64,000 bases of DNA from assembly GCF_964340395.1 (NCBI RefSeq), contig NC_135570.1, forward strand, positions 5,202,322-5,266,321, written 5' to 3'. The notes under the pieces were generated by a model. The model had not been told where the DNA came from, searched no databases, and saw only the letters and a program-made list of their open reading frames with translations. Each line of letters begins with the position of its first letter. Within the stretch, counting starts at the first letter, position 1. A program made the position numbers and the translations under genes. The stretch comes from Glandiceps talaboti (lineage: Eukaryota > Hemichordata > Enteropneusta > Spengelidae). This document shows, piece by piece, positions 12,901 through 25,123 of the stretch.

Positions 12901-15825
12901 AGTAATAGAAGATAATGATGGGGATGATGTTGATGGTGGTGATGGTGGTGGTGATAGTGATGAAGAAAACCAGTCCAGTAAGTCATCAGAAATAGGGGAA
13001 ATAGAAGAAAAAAGTGATGCCTTGGAAACTGAAGATGATGAAAAGGACAGTGAAACAAATGAACAGTCTTGCAATGAATCATCTGGGGATGAAATTGAAG
13101 TAGTTACTTCAGACAGTGATTCTGACCTCATTTCAAGTCCAAGGAAAGTTGAAAGTGATAGTGATGAAAAGGAATATTCTACTGATAACAAAAACATTCT
13201 CCCAAATAAGGAATATGAGGATCCAAAACCTTCATATAGAAGACGATTGTCAAGAAGTCATTCCCCCAAACGAGACAGAACATCAAAGACACGTATTGTC
13301 AACCAGGATAGGTCACGGTATGCATCAGATACGAGGCTTGTGATGCAAGATGATTTGCTCGTAGACCAAAAAGTTTTAGAAGCACGTCGGCAAAAATTTG
13401 AACAGAAGACAACTGTGAATGTTCAGAATGCAAAACGGAGGACGATATCTTTAAAAAACATTTCAACTGCCAAAAGGAATCCGAATAGGGATGAACAAAA
13501 TACAAGGACGAGTAATGAATCCAGGATAAATATTGAATCAAAAACTTTTGAAAATGAGAGATCTAACTCGCCTTCAGATTCCAACTCAAGTTCAGAAGGA
13601 AGCTCTTCTGAGAGTAGTTGCAGTGACTCATATGAAAGTGATAGCGACTCTGAGAAAGATTCAACACATCCTTTAGAAGACAGTGATAGTGAATCTGAGT
13701 CGGAAGCATCTAGGTTCCGCCAGACAGGAACAACAGAAAGGAAAGACATTTTCAGGACAAAAATTACTATTGAGAATAGAGACATGAGGCGTGATCGCCG
13801 AGGCGCACGTAGACCTAATCTCAGGAATGATCAGGATTTGCGAAGAGAAGTGTTTTATAGAAACCGAGAAAGAGACAGATATAGGCCGAGAAGTCGGAGC
13901 CTGGAGAGGAGACGAAATAGTAGTCATAGTCCAAGGAGGGAACGATACCGAAGCAGAAGTCCAGGAAAAGATCGGTATAGGCATCGAGATTCAAGAAAAG
14001 TACGAAGGAGTTTGAGTCCAAGGAGACCAAGAGAACGGAGTGTAAGCCCTAAAAGGGAAAGAAGGAGAACTCCACAAAGTGATAGCCACAATAGCCTACA
14101 AAAGATTGAATATTCTTCAAGAAAGAAAGATATTATTTCAAATTCAAGGACGCCAAGCCCACCTTTGAGATCCATGGCAAGTAGTATAGTTAAGGTGAAT
14201 TCCAGGAATAATAGTCCGAGTAAACATACCAAGTCTGAACACTTGCCAGTCACAGACAGGACTCATCAACTAACTACCAATATTGTGGTTAAAAAGAAAA
14301 TAGACAGTTTTGATTCTGATCAGAGAAAGATTATCAAGTCCTCTGAAAAGGTGAGAGATTCTAAGAGTAAGGTGCATAGGAGCAAAGAGAGGGATGGTTC
14401 TAGTGAAAGACACAGTCCTCAGGTACAAGTAACATTTGATGAAGGTGAGTTAATACTGTTTATATTTTACAATTCATTTCAAGGGAGTAACAAGCAAAAA
14501 TATATACATTATATTGCTAGATTACTAGTATTGGTTTCCAAGTTTGTCTCGAAGTTTGCCTCACTTATTGAAGTGTAGTGGAAACTCGTAGATTGATTTT
14601 CTATTATCTATTTCAGCGGGGTACTGATAAACTAACTGTGACCAGAATGTGGGTGGGGAGGGCTTGCAAAGATTTTGATTTGCACCTCAGTAACGAAGTC
14701 AAAATCTGGTAAAATGAACAAAAAGTTACATAGATTTCCACACCTTGTTGAACCTAAAGTGTGTTTAACTTAGGGCCTGTATTAGGAATAGGGGAACAGA
14801 CTCAAACTCAGGTAAAGTTTACCTACCTGCCACCCTGCACTGCGCTAGCATGTGGTCTTGCCATGTACATTGTTATAATGGAGGGAATGTGATAACATCA
14901 ATGAAAAGTTCACTTACAGTTTTAGTTTACCTTCCTACACCATGTTGTTGCCACAGTTGTTGATTTGGCAGATACATAGCAACAGTTTTTGATTTGGCAG
15001 ATACATAGCAACTGTTTTTCTGAAGCTATTTGTACACAGACTACACTAAGAACAAGTTCCAGATACAGTCAACCCAAAACAAACATTTACAACTTTGATG
15101 ACAACTTGGTATTTATTTTGGATTTTTCAGTTATAAAATAACTGTACTACGTTTATCTACTTGAAAAAACAATGAAAAAGCATCAACCAAGTCCCAGTTT
15201 GTGCATAAATAAATTGCAGAAAACTAGAAAATGTCTGAAAAGTTTGTTCTCACACTTGGTTACTACATAACTACAAAGTACAAAGTATCATTGGTCAATG
15301 TTTTTTTTTTCAGAACTAGAACTTGAAGGTTCATCAAAGCGAGTCTCCGTTTATGATCGCCTTGGAATACCTGGCAAAGAACCGCAAAGAAATAACAATA
15401 ATTCAAACATTGCATGTTCTGTCAAATTGAGACTTGGGCCAAAAGTTAGCGACAAGAGAACTGTGATGGTTGACACTGACAAACCAGAAAGTACAAGTGG
15501 AAGTACAAGTTCAAGTTCAAAGGACAATAGCACAAGTGTAACAGTGAAGAGAACTACCGTCGAGTCTGAACCTGAGGAGGCACCAGAGAATAAAAAGAAA
15601 AAAGTACACCGCCCAAATGTGTGGTCTCGCCGAGAACAGGATGTAAGCGTACCTCCAGTCAGAGAAGAGAAAAAAGCCAAGAAAGTGGTGGTAGTGGAAG
15701 AGAATGTCGTAAAACCATCAAAAGAAGACGAGCTTGAAGCAAGGATTAAGAAGATTAAAGAGAAAAATGCTGCCATTTTAAAGAGACAGAAAGAAATTGA
15801 AGCTGACAAGCAAAAATATGGATGA
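9950..15825 (+). CDS. Acidic, RS-rich nuclear-type protein, 975 aa, five coding exons; function unknown
   Basis: Coding exons: 9950-9967, 11433-11483, 11868-12047, 12278-14444 and 15314-15825. All junctions are GT..AG and the phases match (0,0,0,1). The start is ATG in 'acaacATGGCG', giving MASDEE. Residues 7-23 and about 44-60 carry related short motifs (DEELKNLRSAVLASLKT and DEDLEALRLAALKTKKK). Residues about 155-370 are extremely Asp/Glu/Ser-rich. Residues about 580-680 are Arg/Ser-rich with repeated RSRSP-type units. The C-terminal exon has VSVYDRLG, VKLRLGPKV, a KKKK patch followed by VHRPNVWSRREQ, and a final charged helix (ARIKKIKEKNAAILKRQKEI). That helix resembles the N-terminal helix of CCDC9-family proteins. 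RS and acidic composition suggests a nuclear mRNA-processing role, which is inference. I do not recognise the orthologue. A possible polyadenylation signal is at 17053. Confidence 0.85.
11433..11483 (+). CDS. Small coding exon 2 of the acidic/RS gene
   Basis: Fifty-one nucleotides, phase 0 on both sides, encoding DEELKNLRSAVLASLKT. The acceptor is ctaccaag and the donor gtaagt. Because it is symmetric, skipping it would keep the frame and remove one of the two related N-terminal motifs. Confidence 0.8.
12278..14444 (+). CDS. Main exon of the acidic/RS gene
   Basis: A 2167-nt exon, starting after ttttcag and ending gaag before gtgagt (phase 1). It encodes residues 84-805 plus one base: a basic linker with 'SNLITIPLQDFGSSE', the acidic domain (long Glu/Asp runs from GAA/GAT repeats near 12840-12970), Ser/Asp clusters that look like casein kinase 2 targets, and the RS domain. 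The open frame runs on past the donor to 14578, but that extension is intronic: the next exon restores homology-like motifs in the matching phase. Confidence 0.88.
15314..15825 (+). CDS. Terminal coding exon of the acidic/RS gene
   Basis: It begins after a T11-cag acceptor. The leftover base from the previous exon completes a Glu codon, giving ELELEGSSKRVSVYDRLG. It ends ...EADKQKYG then TGA at 15823-15825. It carries the VYDRLG motif, a basic nuclear-localisation-like patch (ENKKKKVHRP) and the C-terminal helix. Confidence 0.85.
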
Positions 15826-17052
15826 TATTGCAGGGATTTTATTGTTACGTGATACAATTTTTGCTCTGTTATGAAATTGATTCACTGTGTTTAACATCTA
15901 TGGATATCATTGAGATCGAGAGCAAACTTCTCCCAAGTCAACTCAAACTAGATGTTAGTTCAAACTCTTAGAGAGCAAGATGTGTGTCTACCTCTAGTTC
16001 AGTCTAACAATGTGATAGTGAAGTACATGTCTTCAGTGAATATCCAGGAAGTGTGACAAACAAATAATACCATTATCAGTACAACAAGGCTACACATTTG
16101 TGTTTGCTAGCGCCCTCTATCATCCCGTTTAAGTCAGTCTCCTTTTGTCATAAATCACCTGCTTCCATATTCCAATAGTCAGCTGGTTGGTGATGTAGGA
16201 CTCGGAGTTTGTTTATCTCTATTCGTCTGTTCAGTTTAGTGTCTTTGAAAGATAATGTGTAATGATATACCAACTTAGAGGTGATTTGAATCCGTCTAAA
16301 CTTGATATTCTGTGGTAAATTTCACCTGATATCAACTGTTGTGAGATAGCAGCAATACATTCTTGTACCAAGAAAGTACTAGGTATATCCAGTCTACTTT
16401 GCCATCTTTGACTGTACAGTGTTGATAGAGTAACAGCTTCAAATTCAGTGTTTTTGTTGATTTGTTTCAGCAGAGTTCCGTATACAAATTATACAAAGGA
16501 AAAGTAAAACAGCAGATCTTTTCTATGAATAACTGTTTTGTTAGTTCACTTTGACAGTCAAAACAATTGTTATCACACCTTGCAGACCAACACTTTAAAA
16601 TCACTGAAATAATCAATGATAGCTGACTTGCTAGACTTGTACTAGGATGTTTGTTTTGTATATATAACGACAACAAGCTGAGTTGAATTGTATGGTTTAG
16701 GAATCTAGAAAATGATCTTATGAGAGGATTTCAATAGACTTGGTATAACGGTAAAGATTACCCTGTGAATTCACTATAAAAAAGTGGATGTAAACAAGAT
16801 AAAATGTGTTGGTATCACTCACTTTCACTTCTCAGTACAGAGCTGGCATTGATTAGAATCTAGGCAGAAGTGGTGGCTAGGCCTTGATAGGCAACATTCG
16901 TTAAACATATCAACTATTTCCATCATTATTGTATAACATTACCAGTAGCCAACAATATGTTTAATGAAATCGAGTTCCCTTGCTAGCAAAACTTGTACAC
17001 CACTTTCTCCTAAGTTCTCATCAATGCCAACTGTGTACTGATGATAGAAGTG

Positions 17053-17058
17053 AATAAA
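17053..17058 (+). other. Candidate polyadenylation signal, acidic/RS gene
   Basis: AATAAA, the first clear hexamer found downstream of the stop at 15825. It implies a 3' UTR of about 1.2 kb. No transcript end is available to confirm it. Confidence 0.4.
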
Positions 17059-18392
17059 ACCAACACATTTCATCTTTACTAAAACCCTTTTCAGGTCAAT
17101 TTCATGTAAAAGACAATGGCTGTGGCAGCATTAGGGACTCGGGCACAAGCTGAGTTTGTACAAATTTCGGTGTAGTTATTGCAGCATATTTCAAAGATAC
17201 TCGCAGTATTGTACTTACTGAAGCACACTTGAGCACCACTCCCAATTAACTGAACTCAAACAAGGTATTCAGATCCGATGATGAAATTTATCATACGTAT
17301 CAAAAAATGTTCAGGAAATCCCTTTTTTTCAATCAGCTGTTCTAACAATGGCAGAAGACAATCTTAATGCTATACAAGACATACACTAACATTAACATCA
17401 TTTAAGTATTTCACTCAAGTAAAAAGAATAATATAAATTCAGCTTGTGCCAATTTAAAATCCAAGTTTTTATCAAAACATAGTGAATTCACAAGGTATCC
17501 TGCTTTTCAGTCAAACAGTAGGATGACTACAAGGTAAGCTTTGTCTAACAAATCAATATCAGCTTTATTTCAAAATAATCCATAAAGCCTGACAAATGTC
17601 AATGCATGGCTCGAAATTAACAGTAGTCTCGTGTCCACAGACTACTAATTCTTGTCATGGGGCTACCATAATTTGCAGCTGGTAGCCCACTCAGGCTACC
17701 ACTCATTATGCAAAGATAAAAAAGATGGAAGATTTACTGACAAAGAAGTACTTTAGGAACACACATATTTCCTATAGAAGAACTCATTCATTTCAGGAAT
17801 ATAGGACTATTGGTCACCATTCTTGGGCTACCAATTTCTGAAATTGGTAGCCCACTAGAACTAGCAAAGAAAAAGTTAATTTCAAGCCCTGCTATGGGAT
17901 GTGAGTTCCAAAGTTGTGGAGCAATATTTGTGAATGAACAACCTCTATATCTCATTTGTATTTGTAAGTTGTTGTTTCAAACAGATTCTTGTTTGTAGTA
18001 ATTAGAGTTTGATCTGATGTAAATGGCTGAAGAAGATCACAAATTGAATGTATATTGGAGTCAAGTGATGAAAATAATTGTACAGTTTGGTCTTTAATCC
18101 TGAAGTGAACCAATGTAGATTTATGAAGACTAAGAGACATTGATACAAATTCAACCCTTTATCAGTGGTCTATCAATGTCCTATACATCACAACTCATAT
18201 AACTGTTTATGGAGTACTTTGATCTAGAAAGACAACGCACTGAATGAATTGACTTTAATGAGGCAATAAGAAGGATGGAAGTGGAAAGTACTTTAATTTT
18301 GGCTATGAGTAGAGGTACATCTCCATTTGTCTAAACCATGTAGATGTTGTTAAAATTGTCTGCCATTGCGAACATAACTGAAATAGACCCTC

Positions 18393-18687
18393 TAAGGCCT
18401 AAAAAAAAAATTGTTTGGTTCCGGTTTACCCGACCCCCACCTAGTTTTGCACTGCCGACCCTGACATCAACTTAAAAAGACAATATAAAACTATTCTTCC
18501 AATCTGTAATGGCTGTACATCTGATGAGAAGAAACCAACAACACAGGCCAATTGGAAAACCATGAAAAACCAGAACTGGACACTCGCATAGAAAAAAAAT
18601 ATAATAAAATAAAAAATCTACCTCCCCCACCTAATCAAAAATTGAGCATAATCGGAACCACACAATTTTTTTTTATTAGTCCTAATC
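18393..18687 (+). mobile_element. TIR element (MITE), internally deleted copy
   Basis: The termini are imperfect inverted repeats: left taaggcctaaaaaaaaaattg then tggttccgg; right, read as reverse complement, ttaggactaataaaaaaaaattg then tggttccg. The interior matches the copy at 59450-59825, including aatctgtaatggctgtac and tgatgagaagaaacc. It lacks about 80 bp that the other copy has. No open frame. Confidence 0.75.
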
Positions 18688-20487
18688 CTATAATTATAAC
18701 AGCAATACTCTGTATATTGTTAGAGATAGTTACAAGTGTTTGAGAACTGTGGTAACATGTTGAACATTTTGTAAGGGAAAGCCCCATCCTCACTACACTG
18801 TAATATCCATCCATGGTGAAATTGTTGAAAGGGAGGGGGGGCTCTCACCGAGAAAAGGGTTAGTGAGATGGGGGACCCCAGCCAAGATAAATTGTATTTA
18901 TCCTAATTATTTGGGGGTGAGGATGGGGGTGGGGCTGTCACCAAGAAATGTACTGTGGTAAGGATGCTTGAAAAAATGTAAATTGTTGTAGAGGGTTATC
19001 CAATGTGAGATTAGGATTCCGTTAATCCATGCTTGAACCCTGATGATCAAATTATAGTCACTACATTGTTCAACAACACTCATTTTTGTTGAGTCTGTAC
19101 TGAACTGCAATTGTAAATAAGATGACATTTATATTGCATATTTTGATAAGTATTTAGTTGTAATTTGCCACTTCTAGTAGCTCTCTGCAGTCATGGAGGA
19201 GTGTAATAATATATCGGTAATCCACCTTTATGTAGTAAGACTCCCACCCCCCACCACCCCCCTCAATTGGTCATTGGCTGGTAATAGATGAAACATTGGG
19301 CAGCCTATTGAAAAGTTGTGTATGAATTTGGTTGCTGGTATTTCAACTGTGGAAGTTGAGTTTATCTCATGAAACCAGCGGACATAACAACAATGCATGT
19401 CAAAGGTGAATGTTCATATACATGCCAGAGGTCAAATGCAGTCTATGTCAAAGATTAATGTGAGTGAGCCATGTCAAAGGTCAAAAATAAGACACTTGTT
19501 AACTTACAGACTGCAAAGCTATGAGAAGCAAGAATTCAATATGCAATAGTTAGACTGCAATTTATTTGTAAAGTTTATTGACGTCGTTAGTGATCAGATA
19601 TTTGTTTTCTTGCAGGCATTTATAATACACTTCATTGTCTACAATATGAGACACTTTATTTATGTCATGGTGTTCTCCAAATTAGTGTTTCAGTTTTTTC
19701 CCCTCATTAATAAACAATTTTCAAACCACTTTTGCATTGATGTTGTCATTGTCGGTGTGTGTGTGTGTGTGTGTAAATATTTTAATATTAATGATAAAGA
19801 AGTGAAATCACAAAGCCCCAAAATGGTGGGTGTGTATTTGAGTAATGTTTAATATGAACGACCTAAGAGACATGCCATGATTGGAGGGGGAGGGGGGGGG
19901 GGGGGGTTGGCTTGAAAGATATCCTAAATCTTTCCATAAATGTGTGTTTAAAGAAATATGGTCAAACTAGAATTATTTTGAATGAAATTAGAATAATGTT
20001 GACATTTACAGTGAAAACTGGGTCACCTTGGCATTTCAATTATGAGGCATTACATTTTTAACACAGACAACTTCGTATTCAACATAAACCATTAGTGATA
20101 TACCATGAACAGGTGGGAATGTAGAAGCAGACATAATATCTGTTGTGTGTCAGTATGTTGTCAACACAGTATGGTAATATGTATGTTTGATTATTTTTGT
20201 TCTGTGCTCCCTTTATTAAAGTTAACCATACCGATCAAACAGGCAAAATACTTGATAAGCCCAATGCTCAGCCAGGTGGTTAGTTTATAATTAAAAACAA
20301 CCTCTATGTTGAAAACAAACTTTTTCATATACGCGTGTTGGGCCAAATACCGCCCTCAAGTGGTGGGTTGATGATAACTGACAGAGAAACACATCAGAAA
20401 TAAATTACTGCAAGCCGTGAATACTATAATGAATATATTAGGGTAGACACGTCCAATTGCAACTATTGTCACTTCATTTCATTTGGT

Positions 20488-20659
20488 TTGGTTTGGAAGT
20501 GCTCTCAAATCAAGCAGTTTTCCCTTTTTAAAGCCGCCGTGTCAGTTTTGAGGACATTAACAACGAACACACGTACAGGTCAGAGGTTAATCTGCAGTGA
20601 AGACGCCAGTGACTGTGGACAGAATCATAAACTGAAAGTTTATCGTGAATATTGTAGAG
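20488..20659 (+). other. Candidate 5' non-coding exon of the zinc-finger gene
   Basis: The stretch around 20.49-20.66 kb ends tattgtagag before a consensus donor gtatgt at 20660. It pairs with the ctatag acceptor at 21250-21251 just upstream of the first coding ATG. The left limit is unknown. This is a splice-consensus guess only. Confidence 0.35.
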
Positions 20660-21276
20660 GTATGTACTCTTGCACTGATTATTTATGAATGCTTAGAGTG
20701 GAAACTATTATCTTTTGAGTCAACTCTTCCAAGGCATTTTGGCACAGAGGCTACGGGTAGATCACAGAGGCATGTGTCATAATGAGCTTTGTTTAATGTT
20801 GTATCAACAACTATCATGGAAGTATCACCAAGTTGGTGATTGAATTGAAAATTGTCAATGTGGACATTTTAACTTTTAATTTACTATTATTATTACTTGT
20901 CCTGCTTGTTGAGTGTATGTGACATTGCAATGTGTATTAATAAAATAAATGTGTGGCAAGTGATTTATACTGAAAATATAACAAATGCAAAGGTTCTGAG
21001 AAGAAGGTAGGGTGCTTGGTGAAGGGCACAGCCTACTGTATGTACATCAATTGAAAGGGTCTCTGGCTCTAAACAGCACAAGTACAGGGTGCGCATGTGT
21101 GTGTGTGTTGGACATTTATAGCTGGTCACACAGCTGTTATAGCCGGGCGTTGTGACCGGTAACCGGCTTTTATCTACATCACTGAACAAATTATTATTAA
21201 CACTAAGCACTACCCAACGTTCATTTCATCAATACTGTTTATATTCTATAGGTAAGACCACGTCCTGAAATATAAT

Positions 21277-24200
21277 ATGGATCGAGGGTTTTCACACCTT
21301 GTACATCAAGACCCTGTCAGTCTGCGTCAACAGTTGTTGGCTAATGAGGCTGACATTCGGATGTTACAAGCTCTGAAACAGGAGGTTGAAACAAGAGAAT
21401 TGAACCAGCTCATGCATCAAATAGATAGCACACTTGGACATGAAAGAGGTCGGTATGGTGGTCGAGACTATGAGTTAGATGACCCATACTTTGAACCTAG
21501 AAGTGCTGCAGCTTTTCACCGAGACAGATCACCACATGACAGATGGTCCAGACATCGGGAAGATGAAATCTATCAGGGCTATGAAGATTACTATAGAGAT
21601 GATGAGTATTCCAGAAACAGATGGCATCCAAGAGATGATTATCCTGTAAGAGAAAATACTGAACTTTGTTCAAAGTATAATGATAATACCAGAAAACATA
21701 TAGAAACTTGTTGAATGGGGAGGAATCATGTTCAACACTTGGGGGGGGGGGTCAAATTTGTGAGGGGGAAAGGAAGGGGCGCACATGTAATAAACAAAAG
21801 TCACACTGGACACCCATAGCCCATGCTACTACTGATGGTAATTTGTGTGATTCTTAGGAACCATCACCTTCTAAGATAGGGTATTTTCGCCATATCATTA
21901 TGTAGAGTGTTTATGCAAGTGCTAGTGTTTAGGAACCTTGTAACAGAGGAAGGAAGTCTGGTAAAACTAGACGTATTTGTACTAAGATTTTGGTGGGGAC
22001 CCCAGTAACAGGGTGAAATCTGGAAAAGTTACATAGATTTGCAGACATTGTACTATTATAGTTTTGGTCTGGTATGGGATTCAGTTAACATTCCTGTGGA
22101 ACTCTGGTAGATTGTATTTACTTACCTGACCCTTGCTTTCAAAGAGAATAAATAAAGATATCTGAATTGAACATTTGCATTATGTTTGACAGTATGACAG
22201 ACAGCCAGGATTTTCACCTAGAGGTCGATCCGGGAGAGGGCGAGGTCAAGAAGGTAGGAGATCATTACCAGGCAACCAGAGAGACCGTGGCAGGGGTAGA
22301 GATAAAAGATTTAGTGGTAGACCAGATAGCACAGTCACAAGAAGACCTCAGCAAACCAGAGGAGGAGGAAGTGGAGGTGGTGGTGGTGGTGGTGGTGGTG
22401 GTGGTGGGGGAGCAGCTAAGGAAGGAGGAGGAGGTGCAAGTGACAGACAACAACGTGATAGTAAGAGGGTAAGTCTGATTAGCATTGCAATAAATCCCCT
22501 CTAATACATTTACAGCTGATTATGCACAACCTAAGTTATTGTCTTTAAACAGAAAATATGGATTTTATACCCGAATCATTCTACATCTACACAACATGTG
22601 TCCACATCACTGGTTCTGTAGTGCTTGAAGTATGAAAGCATTCCAAACGGACATTATTTTATCCAATTGTTCATAAATTATGTATGAGGAGATATAATTG
22701 TGTTATTCTCCAAATTCATCCATTCCTGTCATTCAGATTTTCCTTAGCTGAATAAAGGAAAATATTTGGGAATAATATATAATTATAATTATTATATTAT
22801 GATTTGATTATAATGTATGTGTAAATAAGTGCACCAAGTTCATATCGGCATATACATAAATCACTGTCATATATGTATGTTAACACACATATGTATGTAC
22901 ATAAGTATCTATCTACCTACAAACCTACATGTACCTACACACATGCATGCATACATACATACATACATACATACATACATACATACATACACACATACAT
23001 ACATACATACATACATACATACATACATACATACATACATACATACATACATACATACATACATACATACATTGTCATTCACATACCTTTTATTGTATGT
23101 TTTCACCTTGTTTTTGTAGATGTTTTATTGTAAACCTTGTGACATAGAAAAGATGGGAACACAGGTAAGTTCTTTATTTACATAAAATGCAGCAGACAGA
23201 TGCACTACCCTAGAAGTAGACAGAGTGGTGCTTGAAGTATGAACAGAAACAATTTACAAGAGGGTTCAGTACCCCTGTTAGCTTGTTCATGGAGAACATA
23301 GAAATTGCAAGAGGACCACTATTAACTTCTTCAGGGAGAGCACTGATGGATCAGTGTTGCTGTTACCTTGTTCAGAGAAAACACAGAAATTACAAGTGGG
23401 CTCAGTGACCACCATGTTCAGGAAGAACTGGAGCATTATTTCAAAATATTTCTCTCTGTTCAGGCGAGAACAGAGAACTCCACAAATTTTGGTTCAAAGT
23501 TCCTAATTTTCTGTGCATGTCTAACGGACAAAAATTACTTTCTTTCTTTTCCTAGTCCTACTTCAGTCATATTCTAACCAGCAGACACAAAAATAAAGTG
23601 AAGCTCTTACCCAAACACAAAGAGGAGGACAAGAAGGTCATATCAGAGTACCCAAAAGGTAAATACATATTTGTTTCATGACTGTTTAGCAGGGACGTAG
23701 CCAAGTTTAACAGTAGCTGGTAAATTGTAAAAGTAGATGGTAATGTTATAGTTTGAGAGGTCCATCACAGTACTGTCAACTTATGTGTGATTTTCATTCA
23801 TAGTACATTGTTACATACTAATAAACTACCAAGTCAGCTCCCAATAAGGGATTTTACATGTTGTTTATACAGATCTTGTGAGATATGCAAATATGCCTTG
23901 CAACAATGGTTGTCAAACGTGATCATGGTCAAGCTTTTGCCGTGACTATGTGTGATGATGATGAGAACAATAGTGTTGCTAAGCGTTTGACACTTTCTGC
24001 TTTCACGTGGTTGCTATGAATGCAATGGCTCACCCGGGATCTTGTGAGATCTGCCGTGAGACGAAAAATGATTTATTATACAGCTGGGTTGACTGGTGTA
24101 CAATCACAGTTCAAATCTTGCCCATAAAGAAATGGTAGTGATGTGGCTCAAACTGGCAGATTCCGAGTTTTATCACTTTAACAGTCTGACCATAATAACT

Positions 24201-25123
24201 TTACTAAGTAAGTTGTTATTTGTGTACTTGCAGGACAAGACTACTTGGTGCAGGCCTTCCAGTGTTCAGTCTGTAATTGGGTTGGATACAATCCACACCG
24301 GGCATTGAATAGCCATTGTAAATCAAGATCACACTACATAGCAGTCAAGGTAAGACAGAGCCTTGACCTTCATATTTATAATCGATTAGCAATTTACTCC
24401 ACATTTTGAATTTCTACACATCGTACTCGACTGTGTTAGTGCCCTCACTTGGTCAAGCACCCACTCCCTTTGTTTACAGCAGACTGTTTTGTTCAGCATT
24501 ACATTCTGGTAATTACAAGTAATTCAACAGTTTTTTACATATGAGCATGCTCAGTGATACCAAAAACAAAGTTGTTAAAACAAAAGTACTGGTCCCTTGC
24601 TTGAGTGAGGGCGCTAATAGTATGGTATAAGTTGGCTGTTGCAAACTACATGTTCTTTTGTATAATTTTCCAGAGACATCTTTACAATATGGAGAAAGAC
24701 AAGAGGGAGAAAAAAGATGACGGTGATGTAGTCATGGATACCGAGAACAATGATAAAAAGGATGAAGAAACAAAAGACAATGATGGAGAAGTGGAAACTG
24801 TTGAAATAAAGGAGGAAGATAAAAGTGAAGACATAGAGAAAAGTGAAGACATAGAGAAAAGTGAAGACATAGAGAAAGAAGAGAGTGAGACTGCCGAAGG
24901 TGAAAAGACTACTGATGCAGAAACTGAGAAAGATAAAAGTGAAGACATAGTAGATAAATGTGAAGACATAGAGAAACAAGAGAGTGAGACTGTCGAAGGT
25001 GAAAAAACTACTGACGCAGAAACTGAGAAAGATGATGAAGAGAAAAAACAAAGTGATGAAAACCAAGCAACAGAAACGGAAGCAGTGACAAAAACGGAAC
25101 TAATGGAAGCAATGGAAAACTGA
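21277..25123 (+). CDS. Two-finger U1/matrin-type zinc-finger protein, 452 aa, six coding exons
   Basis: Coding exons: 21277-21645, 22193-22468, 23120-23164, 23556-23658, 24234-24349 and 24674-25123 (phases 0,0,0,1,0). Residues 1-50 form a likely helix (SLRQQLLANEADIRMLQALK). Residues 60-123 are rich in Arg, Asp and Tyr. Residues 124-215 are an RG/RGG and poly-Gly block. Finger 1 has Cys219, Cys222, His235 and His241 (C-X2-C-X12-H-X5-H). Finger 2 has Cys275, Cys278, His292 and His298 (C-X2-C-X13-H-X5-H). Residues about 308-452 are a highly acidic Glu/Lys tail. U1/matrin-type fingers with an H-X5-H spacing often bind double-stranded or structured RNA, and with the RGG block a nuclear RNA-binding role is likely. 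The exact orthologue was not identified. A polyadenylation signal lies at 25783. Confidence 0.85.
22193..22468 (+). CDS. RGG/poly-glycine exon of the zinc-finger gene
   Basis: A 276-nt exon in phase 0, encoding YDRQPGFSPRGRSGRGRG followed by further Arg/Gly-rich sequence and a run of at least ten Gly from a GGT repeat at about 22375-22406. The GGT tract is a length-variable microsatellite within coding sequence. RGG segments commonly bind RNA and are arginine-methylated (family knowledge). Confidence 0.8.
22950..23072. repeat. (CATA)n microsatellite in the intron before the 45-nt exon
   Basis: About 120 bp of CATA repeats with one CACA interruption. It ends 48 bp upstream of the small exon that encodes the first half of finger 1. 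Confidence 0.95.
23120..23164 (+). CDS. 45-nt exon carrying both cysteines of zinc finger 1
   Basis: Phase 0 on both sides, after tttttgtag and before gtaagt. It encodes MFYCKPCDIEKMGTQ, so it supplies Cys219 and Cys222. The two histidines of the finger are in the next exon (SYFSHILTSRH). Skipping would preserve the frame but destroy finger 1. Confidence 0.82.
24065..24140 (-). repeat. SINE-like repeat fragment, minus orientation
   Basis: The reverse complement reads gggcaagatttgaactgtga ... tcaacccagctgta. This matches the gcaagatttgaaccatgatt ... tcaacccagctgta block of the copy at 3.93-4.25 kb. It lies in an intron of the zinc-finger gene, 90 bp or more upstream of the finger-2 exon. Confidence 0.6.
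24674..25123 (+). CDS. Terminal acidic exon of the zinc-finger gene
   Basis: Starts after ttttccag in phase 0 (RHLYNMEKDKRE) and ends EAMEN then TGA. It encodes 149 residues dominated by Glu, Lys, Asp and Thr. It contains KSEDIE repeated three times and a 75-bp in-frame tandem duplication (24862-24936 against 24962-25036). Confidence 0.85.
   Translation, partial: RHLYNMEKDKREKKDDGDVVMDTENNDKKDEETKDNDGEVETVEIKEEDKSEDIEKSEDIEKSEDIEKEESETAEGEKTTDAETEKDKSEDIVDKCEDIEKQESETVEGEKTTDAETEKDDEEKKQSDENQATETEAVTKTELMEAMEN

Larger units (their letters stand above)
15826..20487. other. 3' UTR of the acidic/RS gene and intergenic region
   Basis: The first 1.2 kb is probably 3' UTR, ending near the aataaa at 17053-17058. 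The rest has no supported exon. It contains one copy of a TIR element (18.39-18.69 kb), short G-rich and C-rich runs, a short (TG)n near 19756 and a 16-G tract near 19892. Confidence 0.55.

Noticed and set aside
12498-13197. Long minus-strand open frames rich in His/Leu or Ser
   Set aside because: They are antisense shadows of the acidic GAA/GAT-rich coding exon. They have no start context and no splice partners.
14445-14578. Read-through extension of the large exon of the acidic/RS gene to a stop at 14578
   Set aside because: A consensus donor gtgagt at 14445 and an in-phase acceptor at 15313 lead to an exon with clear motifs. The extension is low-information and hydrophobic.
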